The notes under the pieces were generated by a model. It saw nothing but the letters and a program-made list of their open reading frames with translations, was not told the DNA's origin and made no database searches. Shown piece after piece: positions 29,133 to 29,220 of a stretch of DNA of 29,220 bases. Origin of the DNA: Candidatus Daviesbacteria bacterium (lineage in GTDB: Bacteria; Patescibacteriota; Microgenomatia; Daviesbacterales; UBA10151); assembly GCA_016183225.1 (NCBI GenBank), contig JACPEZ010000034.1:1-29220 (forward strand). The letters run 5' to 3'. Each line of letters begins with the position of its first letter. Within the stretch, counting starts at the first letter, position 1. Both the position numbers and the translations under genes were made by a program.

Positions 29133-29220
29133 AGTATCTCGCTTTCAATCGCCGTATCCTTTAAGATTCCGACTTGTCCCTCCGTAGCTTTAGCGAAGGG
29201 GGACGCGCGATCTACTGAAA
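29133..29220. other. Right-edge region with no identified gene
   Basis: The minus-strand frame of rplC stays open to the window edge, but its translation (for example SPFAKATEGQ) looks repeat-encoded: plus strand TCCCTCCGTAGCTTTAGCGAAGGGGGA (29177-29203) is a partial palindrome. No rpsJ (S10) sequence is recognised here. Confidence 0.4.

Noticed and set aside
29015..29220. The rplC frame is open to the right edge, with a GTG at 29119, suggesting a much longer L3 or a fused upstream protein
   Set aside because: The extra codons come from a terminator-like hairpin and two other hairpins, and L3 family similarity begins at MINTLLGIKKNMT. The open frame is probably chance.
29133..29220. Possible T-box leader upstream of the terminator-like hairpin
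   Set aside because: No AGGGTGGNACCGCG-type antiterminator sequence and no specifier stem can be seen.
1..29220. CRISPR arrays, transposases or rRNA genes
   Set aside because: No regularly spaced repeats with spacers, no transposase-like protein and no rRNA sequence were recognised. The repeats found are short palindromes or simple tandem units.

Overview
The window looks like a chromosome segment from a candidate-phyla-radiation bacterium (Patescibacteria, possibly the Microgenomates side; this is inferred from gene content only). The reasons are a long S10-spc-alpha ribosomal cluster with rpsE running straight into rplO and no rpmD (L30), several ribosomal proteins shorter than usual (L2, L17, L18, L24), genes overlapping by 1-23 bases almost everywhere, promoters placed so close to start codons that mRNAs should be leaderless, and many short palindromic repeats that run into gene ends. 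TGA is an ordinary stop here (for example at the end of rplO and of the ABC ATPase gene), so this is not one of the UGA-recoding lineages.

Layout. 1-4512 (minus strand): a DNA maintenance and RNA decay string, recA-recX-rny-HU, continuing by overlapping genes into an ABC-2 type exporter ATPase, a small TrpR-like helix-turn-helix protein and the start of the exporter permease, which runs off the left edge. 4600-5651 (minus): a membrane-anchored HExxH protein behind a tRNA-Pro(GGG). 5736-6749 (plus): the only plus-strand genes, an endonuclease/exonuclease/phosphatase family enzyme and an acylphosphatase. 6736-10140 (minus): an accessory cluster with an HD-domain protein, a helical protein ending in a swivelling phosphohistidine domain, two small unknown proteins and a stand-alone PPDK-type ATP-grasp domain. 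Together these look like a dikinase/phosphotransferase split into two polypeptides. 10148-12794 (minus): metK behind a compact SAM-riboswitch-like leader, and a phosphomannomutase/phosphoglucomutase. 12831-14314: two membrane proteins of unknown role. 14341-29014 (minus): rpsI, rplM, rplQ, rpoA, rpsD, rpsK, rpsM, rpmJ, infA, map, adk, secY, rplO, rpsE, rplR, rplF, rpsH, rpsN, rplE, rplX, rplN, rpsQ, rpmC, rplP, rpsC, rplV, rpsS, rplB, rplW, rplD, rplC, listed left to right and transcribed in the opposite order. 29015-29220: a structured region with a terminator-like hairpin and two look-alike hairpins upstream of rplC.

The strongest points for a second look are the metK leader, which carries the core of the SAM-I/SAM-IV riboswitch superfamily without its usual peripheral parts; the split ATP-grasp/phosphohistidine cluster next to metK with its own leaderless promoter; a perfect 62-bp tandem duplication that shortens L4 and breaks its coupling to L23; and the way several short repeat families have become part of coding sequence (L3, L4, L22, RecX, RNase Y, the infA stop codon).
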